64,000 bases of DNA from Svornostia abyssi (GTDB taxonomy: Bacteria; Actinomycetota; Thermoleophilia; Solirubrobacterales; Solirubrobacteraceae): NCBI GenBank assembly GCA_024666565.1, contig CP088295.1, positions 1,736,001 through 1,800,000 of the forward strand, written 5' to 3'. The notes below the pieces were generated by a model, which had not been told where the DNA came from, searched no databases, and saw only the letters and a program-made list of their open reading frames with translations. The translations under genes were made by a program, and so were the position numbers. Shown piece by piece: positions 36,774 to 44,916 of the stretch (position 1 is the first letter of the stretch; each line of letters starts with the position of its first letter).

Positions 36774-37346
36774 TCAGGGGAGGCGCACGAGCAGGTCGTC
36801 GAGGGCTCCGAGCAGGAGGGCGACGACGTCCTCCCGCGGCATGGCGGCCGGGTCCGCCGCCCACGCCAGGCCGACGTCCTCGACCATCGCCACCCATCCG
36901 CCGACGGCGAGCCGCAGCGCCGGGGTCGACGGGTCGCGTCCCAGCGCGTGCAGGACCCCGTCGACCAGTTCCGCACGGGTCTCCGCGTTGATCGCGGCGA
37001 CCTCCGGGTCGGCGCCGCCGACGCCGCGCAGGAGCGAGAGGTAGGGGTCACGACGCCGTTCGAGGAACGCCAGGAAGCGGTCGAGGATGACCGGCACGCC
37101 CTCGTCGCCGTCGACCAGCACCACGCGCCGAACCCGCCGCGCGGCGGCGCGGATCACCGCCAGGTGGTAGTCGCGCTTGGTCGGGAAGTAGTTGAAGAGC
37201 AGCGAGCGCGAGATGTCCGCCTCCCGCGCGACGTCGTCGACGGTGATCTCCGTGATCGGGCGCTCGGTGAGCATGCGCAGGCCGATGCCGACGAGCTGGC
37301 GACGGCGTTCGTCCGGGGGCAGCCGGCGGGGAGCGGGGGTGGCCAC
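36774..37346 (-). CDS. TetR family regulator
   Basis: A 190-residue repressor from the GTG at 37346. The helix-turn-helix is LTERPITEITVDDVAREADISRSLLFNYFPTKRDYHLAVI (about 26-65). The C-terminal domain begins FLERRRDPYLSLLRGVGGADPEVAAI. It is divergent from the acyl-CoA dehydrogenase at 37407; the perfect palindrome at 37368-37382 lies between them. It probably represses that gene and itself. The open frame extends upstream to 38957, but that part only mirrors the dehydrogenase gene. Confidence 0.85.
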   Translation of the reverse strand: MATPAPRRLPPDERRRQLVGIGLRMLTERPITEITVDDVAREADISRSLLFNYFPTKRDYHLAVIRAAARRVRRVVLVDGDEGVPVILDRFLAFLERRRDPYLSLLRGVGGADPEVAAINAETRAELVDGVLHALGRDPSTPALRLAVGGWVAMVEDVGLAWAADPAAMPREDVVALLLGALDDLLVRLP

Positions 37347-37367
37347 GGGTGTCAGCCTACGCCCTTG

Positions 37368-37382
37368 TTGAGCAATGCTCAA
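37368..37382. promoter_or_regulatory. Perfect 15-bp palindrome TTGAGCA-A-TGCTCAA
   Basis: This sits in the 60-base divergent spacer between the TetR gene (37346) and the acyl-CoA dehydrogenase (37407), 24 bases before the dehydrogenase ATG. It differs from the CGACAC and GTGAATC palindromes nearby, so the three TetR proteins of this region should have separate operator sets. Confidence 0.7.
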
Positions 37383-37406
37383 TAACGCGCTAGGGTCAAC
37401 GGCACC

Positions 37407-38639
37407 ATGGACTTCACGCACTCCGAGCGCGCGCAGGACCTGCTGCAGCGCCTCACGCAGTTCCACGAGCAGGAGGTCGCCCCCGCCGAGGAGCCCTACC
37501 TGCGCGAGCTCATGGACCGCGACGACCCCTGGGTCGTCCTGCCGGTCATCGAGGAGCTCAAGGCCAAGGCGAAGGCGCTCGGCCTCTGGAACCTCTTCCT
37601 GCCGGACGCGACGCTGGGCGCCGGGCTGAAGAACGTCGAGTACGCGCCGCTGGCCGAGCAGATGGGCCGCTCGATCATCGCCAGCGAGATCTCGAATTGC
37701 AGCGCGCCGGACACCGGCAACATGGAGGTGCTGCACCTCTTCGGCTCCGACGAGCAGAAGGACCGCTGGCTCACGCCGCTCCTCGCGGGCGAGATCCGCA
37801 GCGCGTTCTGTATGACCGAGCCGGACGTCGCCTCCTCCGACGCGACGAACATGGAGGCGCGCGCCACCATCGACGGCGACGAGGTGGTCCTCGACGGCCG
37901 CAAGTGGTGGAGCACGGGGATCGGGCACCCCAACTGCGAGGTGCTCATCTACATGGCGCTCACCGACCCGGACGCCGACAGGTACCACCGCCACTCCATG
38001 GTCGTCGTCCCGCGGGACACGCCCGGCGTGAACGTCGAGCGGATGCTCCCCGCGATGAACTTCCTCGACGCGCCGGGCGGCCACGGCGAGGTGTCGTTCA
38101 CCGACGTGCGCCTGCCTGTCGAGAACATCATCGGTGGCCCCGGCCAGGCGTTCACCATCGCGCAGGCGCGCCTCGGGCCCGGCCGCGTGCACCACTGCAT
38201 GCGGCTCATCGGGCTCGCCGAGATGGCGCTCGAGCTCGCGTGCAGGCGCGGGACGAGCCGCATCGCGTTCGGCAAGCCGATCGCCAACCTCGGCGGCAAC
38301 CGCGAGCGCATCGCCGACGCGCGGATCGCCATCAACCAGGCGCGACTGCTCGTGTTGCAGGCGGCCTGGATGATCGACGAGCGTCACCCGGACATGCTCA
38401 ACGCCGTCAGCCAGATCAAGGTCGCCGTGCCGAACATGGCACAGCAGGTCATCGACATGGCCATCCAGCTGCACGGCGGCGGCGGCATGAGCAACGACTT
38501 CCCGCTCGCCGGCGCGTGGGCCGTGGCCCGGTCGCTGCGGCTGGCCGACGGGCCGGACGAAGTCCACCGAGGTGTCATCGCCCGGCTCGAACTGGCGAAG
38601 TACGGGGCGGGCAAGTGGAGCCCGCCCGCGAAGGGCTAG
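37407..38639 (+). CDS. Acyl-CoA dehydrogenase, ACAD11-like
   Basis: A 410-residue flavoprotein: FAD loop SAFCMTEPDVASSDATNMEA, strand VVLDGRKWWSTGIGHPNCEVLIYMALTD and C-terminal MAIQLHGGGGMSNDFPLAGAWAVARSLRLADGPDEVHRGVIARLEL. The KWWSTGIGHP and DGPDEVH motifs are the marks of the ACAD10/ACAD11 branch, whose bacterial members include LvaC. In that branch the dehydrogenase fold works with an APH-like kinase to remove a 4-hydroxyl from acyl-CoA. The kinase-like gene at 39865 fits as partner. The stop overlaps the convergent release-factor-like gene by 4 bases. Confidence 0.88.
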   Translation: MDFTHSERAQDLLQRLTQFHEQEVAPAEEPYLRELMDRDDPWVVLPVIEELKAKAKALGLWNLFLPDATLGAGLKNVEYAPLAEQMGRSIIASEISNCSAPDTGNMEVLHLFGSDEQKDRWLTPLLAGEIRSAFCMTEPDVASSDATNMEARATIDGDEVVLDGRKWWSTGIGHPNCEVLIYMALTDPDADRYHRHSMVVVPRDTPGVNVERMLPAMNFLDAPGGHGEVSFTDVRLPVENIIGGPGQAFTIAQARLGPGRVHHCMRLIGLAEMALELACRRGTSRIAFGKPIANLGGNRERIADARIAINQARLLVLQAAWMIDERHPDMLNAVSQIKVAVPNMAQQVIDMAIQLHGGGGMSNDFPLAGAWAVARSLRLADGPDEVHRGVIARLELAKYGAGKWSPPAKG

Positions 38640-39799
38640 TACCGCAGCGTCGCCACGATGCCGCCCGCCTCCGTCAGTCCCGCGTGATCGCCGATCGCCG
38701 ACACACCCGCGTCGGTCTCGATCGCGTGCTCGACGGCCCGCTCGACGATGAGGTCCTCGGCGACGTCGCCGAAGACGGCGGTCACCTGCGGCCCGACGGA
38801 GCTCGCGGGGATCGCGAGCTGCGGGTCGTAGACGAGGTGCGCCACGCGACCCTGGGCCAGCGCGTCGAGCACCTCGGCGGCGCCGGTCGCCCCCGCGCCG
38901 CCGGAGGAGGAGTGCGCGCGTGCGCTCTCGACCGTCGCCTCGACCTCGCGGCGCCACGCCTCTTCCAGCGGACCGTCGACGTGCTCGGAGATCGAGCCCA
39001 GGTCCTCGCCGGTCAGGTGCGCGTCGAGGGTGACGGTGACGCGCTCACGGGTCTGGTCGGGCAGCGCGCCGACGAACGGGTCCTCGGTGCCCGGGGCGGC
39101 GGCCACGAGCAGGCGGTGCCACCCGAGTTCGTCCAGACGCGCGGCGATCTTGCTGCCCGCGTCGTGCAGGAACCGGCGCTTGTGGTCGTCGATCCGGCTG
39201 TCGTGATGCTCGCCGTGCGAGGAACGCTGCCCGCCGGACATGCGGTCGTGCGGGCCGCTCTCCCGGCCGGTCCAGTCGCCCAGGTCCAGGACGTAGCGCG
39301 ACTGATCGGGCTCGGTGACCCGGCCGCCCTCCCAGTGCATGAGGACGACCTCGTCGCTGTCGACGAGCACCAGGCCGGTCGCCCGGCCGTGGTCGACCAC
39401 GTCGACGAGCGGGCTGATGAACGGGCGGCGGTCCCAGCGGATCGTGTCGCCCAGCAGCGGGAGCTGGAGCGTGACGCGCACGTCGAGCGACCCGTCGGCC
39501 GTGGTGAAGACCGACAGGCTGCGGCCGCGGTCGGCCGGGTCGAGCTCCGGGAGCTCCCCGTCCACGCGCTCGGACAGCTCGCGGAACGCCAGGCGCGCGT
39601 CACGGTCGTCACCGGCTTCGAGGTCGGCCTCGATCGCGCGCAGCCCGTTGCGCAACGCGATGTGCCAGGCCGGCTGGTGGTTCGTGTTCGCCGGGTCCCG
39701 CGGGTCGGTGCGCAGGTGCGCGCTCAGGACCCCGGTGCCGGGCGCGGTCGTCGCCAGCTCCTTGATCAGTTCCGGGGTCGGTGCGGCGACAGCCTGCAT
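38636..39799 (-). CDS. VLRF1/baeRF-type release-factor-like protein with GGQ motif
   Basis: A 387-residue protein related by layout to bacterial aeRF1-type release factors (VLRF1/baeRF families). The N-terminal domain (about 1-130) has PGTGVLSAHLRTDPRD and a helical segment. The middle (RPFISPLVDVVDHGRATGLVLVDSDEVVLMHWEGG) leads to a GGQ at 189-191 in DRMSGGQRSSHGEHHD, the motif that in eRF1 hydrolyses peptidyl-tRNA. A Rossmann-type C-terminal domain follows (HRLLVAAAPGTEDPFVGAL; VAHLVYDPQLAI). It may rescue stalled ribosomes. The assignment rests on the motif and domain order, so moderate confidence. Flanked by the dehydrogenase and the kinase without obvious functional link. Confidence 0.7.
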   Translation of the reverse strand: MQAVAAPTPELIKELATTAPGTGVLSAHLRTDPRDPANTNHQPAWHIALRNGLRAIEADLEAGDDRDARLAFRELSERVDGELPELDPADRGRSLSVFTTADGSLDVRVTLQLPLLGDTIRWDRRPFISPLVDVVDHGRATGLVLVDSDEVVLMHWEGGRVTEPDQSRYVLDLGDWTGRESGPHDRMSGGQRSSHGEHHDSRIDDHKRRFLHDAGSKIAARLDELGWHRLLVAAAPGTEDPFVGALPDQTRERVTVTLDAHLTGEDLGSISEHVDGPLEEAWRREVEATVESARAHSSSGGAGATGAAEVLDALAQGRVAHLVYDPQLAIPASSVGPQVTAVFGDVAEDLIVERAVEHAIETDAGVSAIGDHAGLTEAGGIVATLRY

Positions 39800-39864
39800 C
39801 TGCGGTGCTCCTTGATCGGGGGCGCCCGGGGTGGCGAGCGGTGCGTGCCCAGGAGCCTACGCGC

Positions 39865-40947
39865 ATGAGTCTGGACACCGCGGCAGAAGCGCGCCAGGTG
39901 CGCGGAGAGGACACGTTCGACGTCGAGGCGGTCGACGGGTGGCTGCGCGAGCACGCCGACATCCCCGGCGACGGTCCCCCCGAGGTGCGGCAGTTCTCCG
40001 GCGGCGCCTCGAACCTCACCTACCTCCTGCGCTACCCGGGGCGCGACCTCATCCTGCGCCGTCCGCCCCCTGGCGTGAAGGCCAAGAGCGCGCACGACAT
40101 GGGGCGCGAGTTCCGCGTCCAGCAGCGGCTGGCGCCGGTGTTCCCGTACGTCCCGGAGATGGTCGGCTTCTGCGACGACCCCGCTGTGCTCGGCAGCGAC
40201 TTCTACGTCATGGGCCGGGTCGAGGGCACGATCCCGCGCAAGCAGCTGCCGGACGGGGTGGCCGGGAACCCGGAGGCGACGCGCGCGATGTGCACGTCGG
40301 TCATCGACCGGTTGTGTGACCTGCACGCGATCGACCCGGTCGCCGCGGGTCTGGGCGACCTGGGCAAGGGGGATGGGTACGTCGCGCGGCAGGTCGACGG
40401 CTGGTCGCGGCGCTACCGCGACGCGAAGACGTGGAACGTCCCGAGCTTCGATCGCGTCATGGCGTGGCTCGACGAGCATCAGCCCGCAGACGTCGCGACG
40501 TGCGTCATCCACAACGACTTCCGGCTCGACAACGTCGTCCTCGCACTCGATGACCCGATGCGGGTGGTGGGCATCCTGGACTGGGAGATGGCCACGCTCG
40601 GCGACCCGCTCATGGACCTCGGCGGCGCGCTGGCGTACTGGGTGCAGGCCGACGACGGGCGCGGCATGCGCCTGCTCCAGCGCCAGCCCACGGATCTCCC
40701 GGGCATGCTCACCCGCGAGGAGGTCGTCGCGCACTACGCGCGACGCACGGGGCGCGAGGTCGGCGACTGGGCGTTCTACGAGGTCTTCGGCCTGTTCCGC
40801 CTGGCGGTGATCGTGCAGCAGATCTACCGCCGGTACCACCTCAAGCAGACCCGCAACCCGGCGTTCCGGAACTTCTGGGTGGCGGTGCACTACCTCGACC
40901 GGCGGTGTCGCAGGATCATCCGGACGGATTCGGGGATGAGTACCTAA
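39865..40947 (+). CDS. APH-family phosphotransferase, LvaA/ACAD11 kinase-like
   Basis: A 360-residue kinase-like enzyme. The N-terminal lobe has the nucleotide strand VRQFSGGASNLTYLLRYPGRDLILRRPPPG and the late SAHDMGREFRVQQRL. The catalytic loop is CVIHNDFRLDNVVLA (Asp in HND) and the metal aspartate is in VVGILDWEMATLGDPLMDLG. These motifs match the phosphotransferase half of ACAD10/ACAD11 and LvaA, which phosphorylate a 4-hydroxyacyl-CoA. Starts at ATG 39865; the longer frame from 39781 has no support. The orientation is the same as the acyl-CoA dehydrogenase at 37407. Confidence 0.87.
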   Translation: MSLDTAAEARQVRGEDTFDVEAVDGWLREHADIPGDGPPEVRQFSGGASNLTYLLRYPGRDLILRRPPPGVKAKSAHDMGREFRVQQRLAPVFPYVPEMVGFCDDPAVLGSDFYVMGRVEGTIPRKQLPDGVAGNPEATRAMCTSVIDRLCDLHAIDPVAAGLGDLGKGDGYVARQVDGWSRRYRDAKTWNVPSFDRVMAWLDEHQPADVATCVIHNDFRLDNVVLALDDPMRVVGILDWEMATLGDPLMDLGGALAYWVQADDGRGMRLLQRQPTDLPGMLTREEVVAHYARRTGREVGDWAFYEVFGLFRLAVIVQQIYRRYHLKQTRNPAFRNFWVAVHYLDRRCRRIIRTDSGMST

Positions 40948-41115
40948 ACGAATGTCGAGGCGGCGATCCGGTGCGCGGAAACCGCCCGTACGTCGGACAC
41001 GGGCCCCGCTGGACCCGGTACGTACTCACCCGCAGCTCCGCCCGCCGGGGCCTGCGCCGTACCGCGGCATGCGTCGATACCCGAAGAAGCTCAACTCTCG
41101 CGAAAAGGATGTCGC
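40948..41115 (+). other. 168-base gene-free leader before the chemoreceptor
   Basis: No convincing gene here. An open frame at 40952-41146 is basic, arginine-rich noise that overlaps the next gene. AAGGA lies 8 bases before the ATG at 41116. A FliA-like promoter was looked for and is too weak (see rejected list). No riboswitch fold recognised. Confidence 0.4.
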
Positions 41116-42930
41116 ATGTTCCGCCGCCGGATTCCCATTGCCGTGAAACTGTCCGCAGGCTTCGCTGTGGTCCTGGTCCTGGGCGGACTCGTGGGCGCAG
41201 TCGGCATCTCGTCGCTGCAGCAGGTCGACGCGAAGGCCGAGGCGATGTACGCCGACCGCGTGGTGCCGATGCGGGACCTCGCCGACGTTCGTGGGCTGCT
41301 CGGCGACGTCGACAGCCAGATCCAGCGTGCCATCACGAGCGACGAGCCGACCGCCGGGTTCCAGCGCATCGCGGACGCCGACGTGCGCAAGATGGACGAG
41401 CTCATCCGCGCATACCGCGCGACGGAGCTCGTGCCGGCCGAGGTCCGCGGGCTGCGGGCGTACGACGCGAAGATGAACGCGTACCGCACCGCGTACCGCG
41501 AGGTCCTGGCGGCCGCGGCCACCGGGGACAAGGCTGCGGCCACGCGCGCCTACTACCGCGGGGCTGTCGACACGTACGCGGCGGTCGACGCGCAGGCCGC
41601 GTCGCTCATCGCCGTCAACGACCGCGTCGCCAAGGCGGCCACCGCGGACATCCGCAAGACCTACGAGGAGGCGCGGACGCGCGTCCTCGGGCTGCTGGTG
41701 GGCGCACTGCTGCTCGGTTCCGCCGTGGCGTTCTTCCTGACGCGCAGCATCCGCCGCAACGTCCGGGCCATCCTCGAGCGCCTGCGGGCGCTCTCGCAGT
41801 CGGACACCGCCGCGCTGCGCTCCGGGCTGGACCGGTTCGCCGACGGCGACCTCACGACGCAGCTCGCGCCCGTGACGCCGCGGATCGAGCGGTGGTCGCG
41901 CGACGAGCTCGGCGACATCGCGCAGGCGGTCAACGTGGTCCGTGACGACACCGCCGCGTCGATGGATGCGTACAACACGTCGCGCGACGCGCTCGCCGAC
42001 ACGATCGGGCGGCTCTCCGCCGCCGCGAGCCAGCTCTCGGCCTCGTCGCAGCAGATGGCGACGACGTCCAACGAGGCGGGGCGCGCGGTCGGGGAGATCG
42101 CGCTGGCGGTGAGCGAGGTGGCGTCCGGCGCGCAGCGTCAGGTCGCGGGCGTTGAGGACGCGACCCGGCTGGGCCGGGAGGTCGTCGCCGCCTCCGAGCG
42201 GTCCGCGACCGACGCGCAGGTGACGGCGGACGCCGCGGAGGAGGCACGGGCGATCGCGGCCGAGGGCGCCGCCGCCGTGACGCAGGCGACCGACGCGATG
42301 GTGTCGGTCCGCGAGGCGTCGGCCGAGGCCACGGGCGCGATCCGCGCGCTGGGCGAGAAGTCCGAGCGGATCGGCGGGATCGTCGGGACGATCACCGGGA
42401 TCGCCGAGCAGACGAACCTCCTGGCGCTCAACGCCGCGATCGAGGCCGCCCGCGCCGGCGAGCAGGGCCGCGGGTTCGCGGTCGTCGCCGACGAGGTCCG
42501 CAAGCTCGCCGAGGAATCGCAGACCGCGGCGGCGTCGATCTCCGAGCTCATCGAGGAGATCCAGGCCGAGACGGGCCGCGCCGTCACCGTCGTGGAGTCC
42601 GGGGCCGAGCAGACCGCCGAGGGCGCCGCGACCGTCGAGCAGGCGCGCGACGCCTTCGACCGGATCGGGCGCGCCGTCGACGACATGACCGGCCGGGTCG
42701 GGCAGATCGCCGACGCCGTCAAGCAGATCTCCGGCGCGGCGGACGACATGGGCGCGCGCATGCTCGAGGTCTCCGCGGTGGCCGAGGAGTCCAGCGCCTC
42801 GACCGAGCAGGTGTCCGCGTCCACGGAGCAGACCTCTGCGTCGGCCCAGGAGATCGCGGCGTCGGCCCAGGAGCTCGCGGACACGGCCGGTGAGCTCGAG
42901 CAGCTCGCGGGGACGTTCACCACGGCCTGA
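41116..42930 (+). CDS. Methyl-accepting chemotaxis protein
   Basis: A 604-residue chemoreceptor. TM1 is about 8-29 ([22 protein letters not shown]). A helical periplasmic-side sensor of four-helix-bundle type (about 30-185) follows, then TM2 ([23 protein letters not shown]) and a HAMP region. The long coiled-coil cytoplasmic domain has the conserved hairpin tip [40 protein letters not shown]. The C-terminal Gln/Glu/Ser/Ala repeats are typical methylation zones. No che or motility gene is nearby, so it is an orphan receptor. The ligand is unknown. Confidence 0.92.
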   Translation: MFRRRIPIAVKLSAGFAVVLVLGGLVGAVGISSLQQVDAKAEAMYADRVVPMRDLADVRGLLGDVDSQIQRAITSDEPTAGFQRIADADVRKMDELIRAYRATELVPAEVRGLRAYDAKMNAYRTAYREVLAAAATGDKAAATRAYYRGAVDTYAAVDAQAASLIAVNDRVAKAATADIRKTYEEARTRVLGLLVGALLLGSAVAFFLTRSIRRNVRAILERLRALSQSDTAALRSGLDRFADGDLTTQLAPVTPRIERWSRDELGDIAQAVNVVRDDTAASMDAYNTSRDALADTIGRLSAAASQLSASSQQMATTSNEAGRAVGEIALAVSEVASGAQRQVAGVEDATRLGREVVAASERSATDAQVTADAAEEARAIAAEGAAAVTQATDAMVSVREASAEATGAIRALGEKSERIGGIVGTITGIAEQTNLLALNAAIEAARAGEQGRGFAVVADEVRKLAEESQTAAASISELIEEIQAETGRAVTVVESGAEQTAEGAATVEQARDAFDRIGRAVDDMTGRVGQIADAVKQISGAADDMGARMLEVSAVAEESSASTEQVSASTEQTSASAQEIAASAQELADTAGELEQLAGTFTTA

Positions 42931-42970
42931 GCGCCGGACCCGTCGCCGGCGTGGCATCCTCCCGCCGGCG

Positions 42971-43636
42971 ATGGGCGTCATCCTCCTCATCCGCCACGGG
43001 CAGGCCTCGTTCGGCGCCGACGACTACGACGTGCTGTCCGACCAGGGGCACGCGCAGGCGCGGCACACGGGGACGGTGCTCGCGGCCCGGGGGATCGAGC
43101 CGGCCCGGGTCATCGCCGGGGGCCTGCGCCGGCAGCGCGACACGGCCGAGGGGCTGCTCGCCGGACTCGGCCGCGCGGACCTCCCGATCGCCGAGGACCC
43201 CCGGTGGAACGAGTACGACCAGTTCGGGCTGCTGGGCCTCGGCCCGCCGGTCGAGGAATGGCCCGAGGACCTCGCGGCGCGCAACCGGGTCTTCCAGGCG
43301 GCACTCGACCAGGCGCTCGCCGCGTGGGTGGGCGGCGCGACCGGCGACGGCGGCGGCGAGTCGCACGCCGACTTCCACGGCCGCGCGACCGGCGCGCTCG
43401 ACGAGCTGCGGGCCGCGCCCGGGACGAGCCTCGTGGTGAGCTCAGGCGGCGTCATCGCGCTCGTCGCCGCGCACATCATGGGCATCCCGCCCGCGCACTG
43501 GCCGGCGCTGAACCGCACGATGGTCAACGCGTCGATCACGAAGGTGATCACCGGCAGTCGAGGGGCCACGCTCGTCTCGCTGAACGAGCATGGCCACCTC
43601 GAGGGCGTCGACGGCGTCGCCGTCACGTACCGCTGA
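42971..43636 (+). CDS. Histidine phosphatase family protein
   Basis: A 221-residue member of the phosphoglycerate-mutase-like superfamily. The phosphorylated histidine is in LIRHGQASFGADDYDVLS at the N-terminus; further marks are GGLRRQRDTAEGLL, DPRWNEYDQF and the second histidine in VSSGGVIALVAAHIMG is missing as HG: the usual strand reads SSGG, with Ser at the position of the second catalytic His in some members, so activity may be altered. It is the last + gene before the convergent RTX-like gene, whose stop abuts at 43637. The substrate is not known. Confidence 0.85.
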   Translation: MGVILLIRHGQASFGADDYDVLSDQGHAQARHTGTVLAARGIEPARVIAGGLRRQRDTAEGLLAGLGRADLPIAEDPRWNEYDQFGLLGLGPPVEEWPEDLAARNRVFQAALDQALAAWVGGATGDGGGESHADFHGRATGALDELRAAPGTSLVVSSGGVIALVAAHIMGIPPAHWPALNRTMVNASITKVITGSRGATLVSLNEHGHLEGVDGVAVTYR

Positions 43637-44773
43637 TCAGGCGGTCATCGCGCGGACGACGCGCTGGCTGGTCTTCTTCCCGAACCGGCCGCGCTCGACG
43701 GCGGTCACGTGCAGCTGCCCGCCCCGCAGGATCTGCCGGCGTCCGGCTGCCGAGAGCCGGACGGAGACGCGGGCCGACTCGCCCTTGCGCACGGAGAACG
43801 ACGCCCGCCCCATGACCTTGCCGCCGCGGGACGCCCGGACGGTCACGGTGCCGGCGCAGTCCGCGGTCTTCGGGCAGATGAGGTGCAGGCCGACCCGGCC
43901 GTCCTGGCGGACGAACGCGCCGGTGTCGATGCGGACGTTCTTGCCCTCCCTGCGGTTCGACCGGTCGATCGCCTCGCAGTCGGCGGGCGGCTCGGCGTCG
44001 ACAAGGTCGATGATCGCGGTGTCGCGGTCTGACCGGCGGCCGCCGGGCTCACCGCAGCTGACGATCGTGTCCGGCTCGCCGTCCCGGGCGTCGATGCGGT
44101 TGCTCTCGTCCCCGCCGGTGAACGTGTCGCGGCCCGGGCCGCCGATGAGCGTGCCGAAGCCGATGGCGTTGCGTTCGATCGTCAGCACGTCGTCGCCCTC
44201 GCCGCCGTCGAGCGTGTTGACGCCGAAGCTGTCGGTCAGCGTGTCGTTGCCCGCGTCGCCGAACAGCTCGTCGTCCCCCGACCCGCCGGTGATGGCGTCG
44301 TTGCCCGCGCGGCCGCGGATCAGGTCGTCCTCGGTGTCGCCGGAGAGGACGTCGTCGTCGGCGCCGCCCTGGATGGCGTCGCGGCCCAGGCCGCCGTTGA
44401 TCGTCAGCGGGTCCGGGAAGTCCTCGGGCACCGCGAGGAAGTCGTTGCCGCCGCTCATCCCGACGCGCACGACGGGGTTGATGCGGACGCAGGTCGCGGC
44501 CGTGACGGTGTCGCCGCGGGTCTCGGACGCGACGCAGCCGCCGGTGAGGCGGATGCCGTCGAAGCCGCCGCCCGAGGAGAAGCGGTACTTCGTCGCTCCG
44601 GCCTCTTCGACGAGGGCGAGGCTCCAGTTGTCCTCCAGGTTCGTCACGTCGACGATGCGCAGCCCGTCCGGGCCCGACGACACCTCGGCGAGGGCATGGG
44701 CGCTCGGGGCGGCCGCGGCGAACGCCCCGGCGGTGGCGAGGGCGGCGAGGGCGGTGGTGATGGTGCGATGCAT
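43637..44773 (-). CDS. Secreted RTX/hemolysin-type calcium-binding repeat protein
   Basis: A 378-residue exported protein with a signal peptide (MHRTITTALAALATAGAFAAAAPSAHA). Residues about 125-260 form a run of RTX-like nonapeptides with GGxGxDxx units such as GGLGRDAIQ, GGADDDVLS, GRAGNDAIT, GGSGDDELF, GDAGNDTLT and GGEGDDVLT, which bind calcium in a parallel beta-roll. The C-terminal part (300-378) is the small basic beta domain of secreted proteins in this genome (SFSVRKGESARVSVRLSAAGRRQIL). GGAGA lies 5 bases before the ATG. No RTX exporter or acyltransferase is nearby; Sec export is expected. Confidence 0.9.
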   Translation of the reverse strand: MHRTITTALAALATAGAFAAAAPSAHALAEVSSGPDGLRIVDVTNLEDNWSLALVEEAGATKYRFSSGGGFDGIRLTGGCVASETRGDTVTAATCVRINPVVRVGMSGGNDFLAVPEDFPDPLTINGGLGRDAIQGGADDDVLSGDTEDDLIRGRAGNDAITGGSGDDELFGDAGNDTLTDSFGVNTLDGGEGDDVLTIERNAIGFGTLIGGPGRDTFTGGDESNRIDARDGEPDTIVSCGEPGGRRSDRDTAIIDLVDAEPPADCEAIDRSNRREGKNVRIDTGAFVRQDGRVGLHLICPKTADCAGTVTVRASRGGKVMGRASFSVRKGESARVSVRLSAAGRRQILRGGQLHVTAVERGRFGKKTSQRVVRAMTA

Positions 44774-44840
44774 GGTGGTCTCCTGACAGATGGTCGGTCG
44801 TGTCGGGGGGACAACCGGCCGTCGCGCCGGGCGATGCCGC

Positions 44841-44862
44841 CTGTGTCGCGCATGTGACACAG
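44841..44862. promoter_or_regulatory. Inverted repeat CTGTGTC-N8-GACACAG between divergent genes
   Basis: Perfect 7-bp arms in the 143-base spacer between the RTX gene (start 44773) and the ABC transporter (GTG 44917). The TGTG-CACA core with 8-base gap could be an operator for either direction. No regulator gene is adjacent, so this is a candidate only. Confidence 0.4.
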
Positions 44863-44916
44863 CGCGGTCACATCCGTCCAAGCGGCGTCGCCCGGCCGGG
44901 GCCTAGGCTGGTCGTC

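Noticed and set aside
40945..40970. A FliA-like promoter (TAAA … GGCGATCC) before the chemoreceptor
   Set aside because: The gap between the boxes is 13 rather than 15 bases and the -10 matches only 5 of 8 positions.
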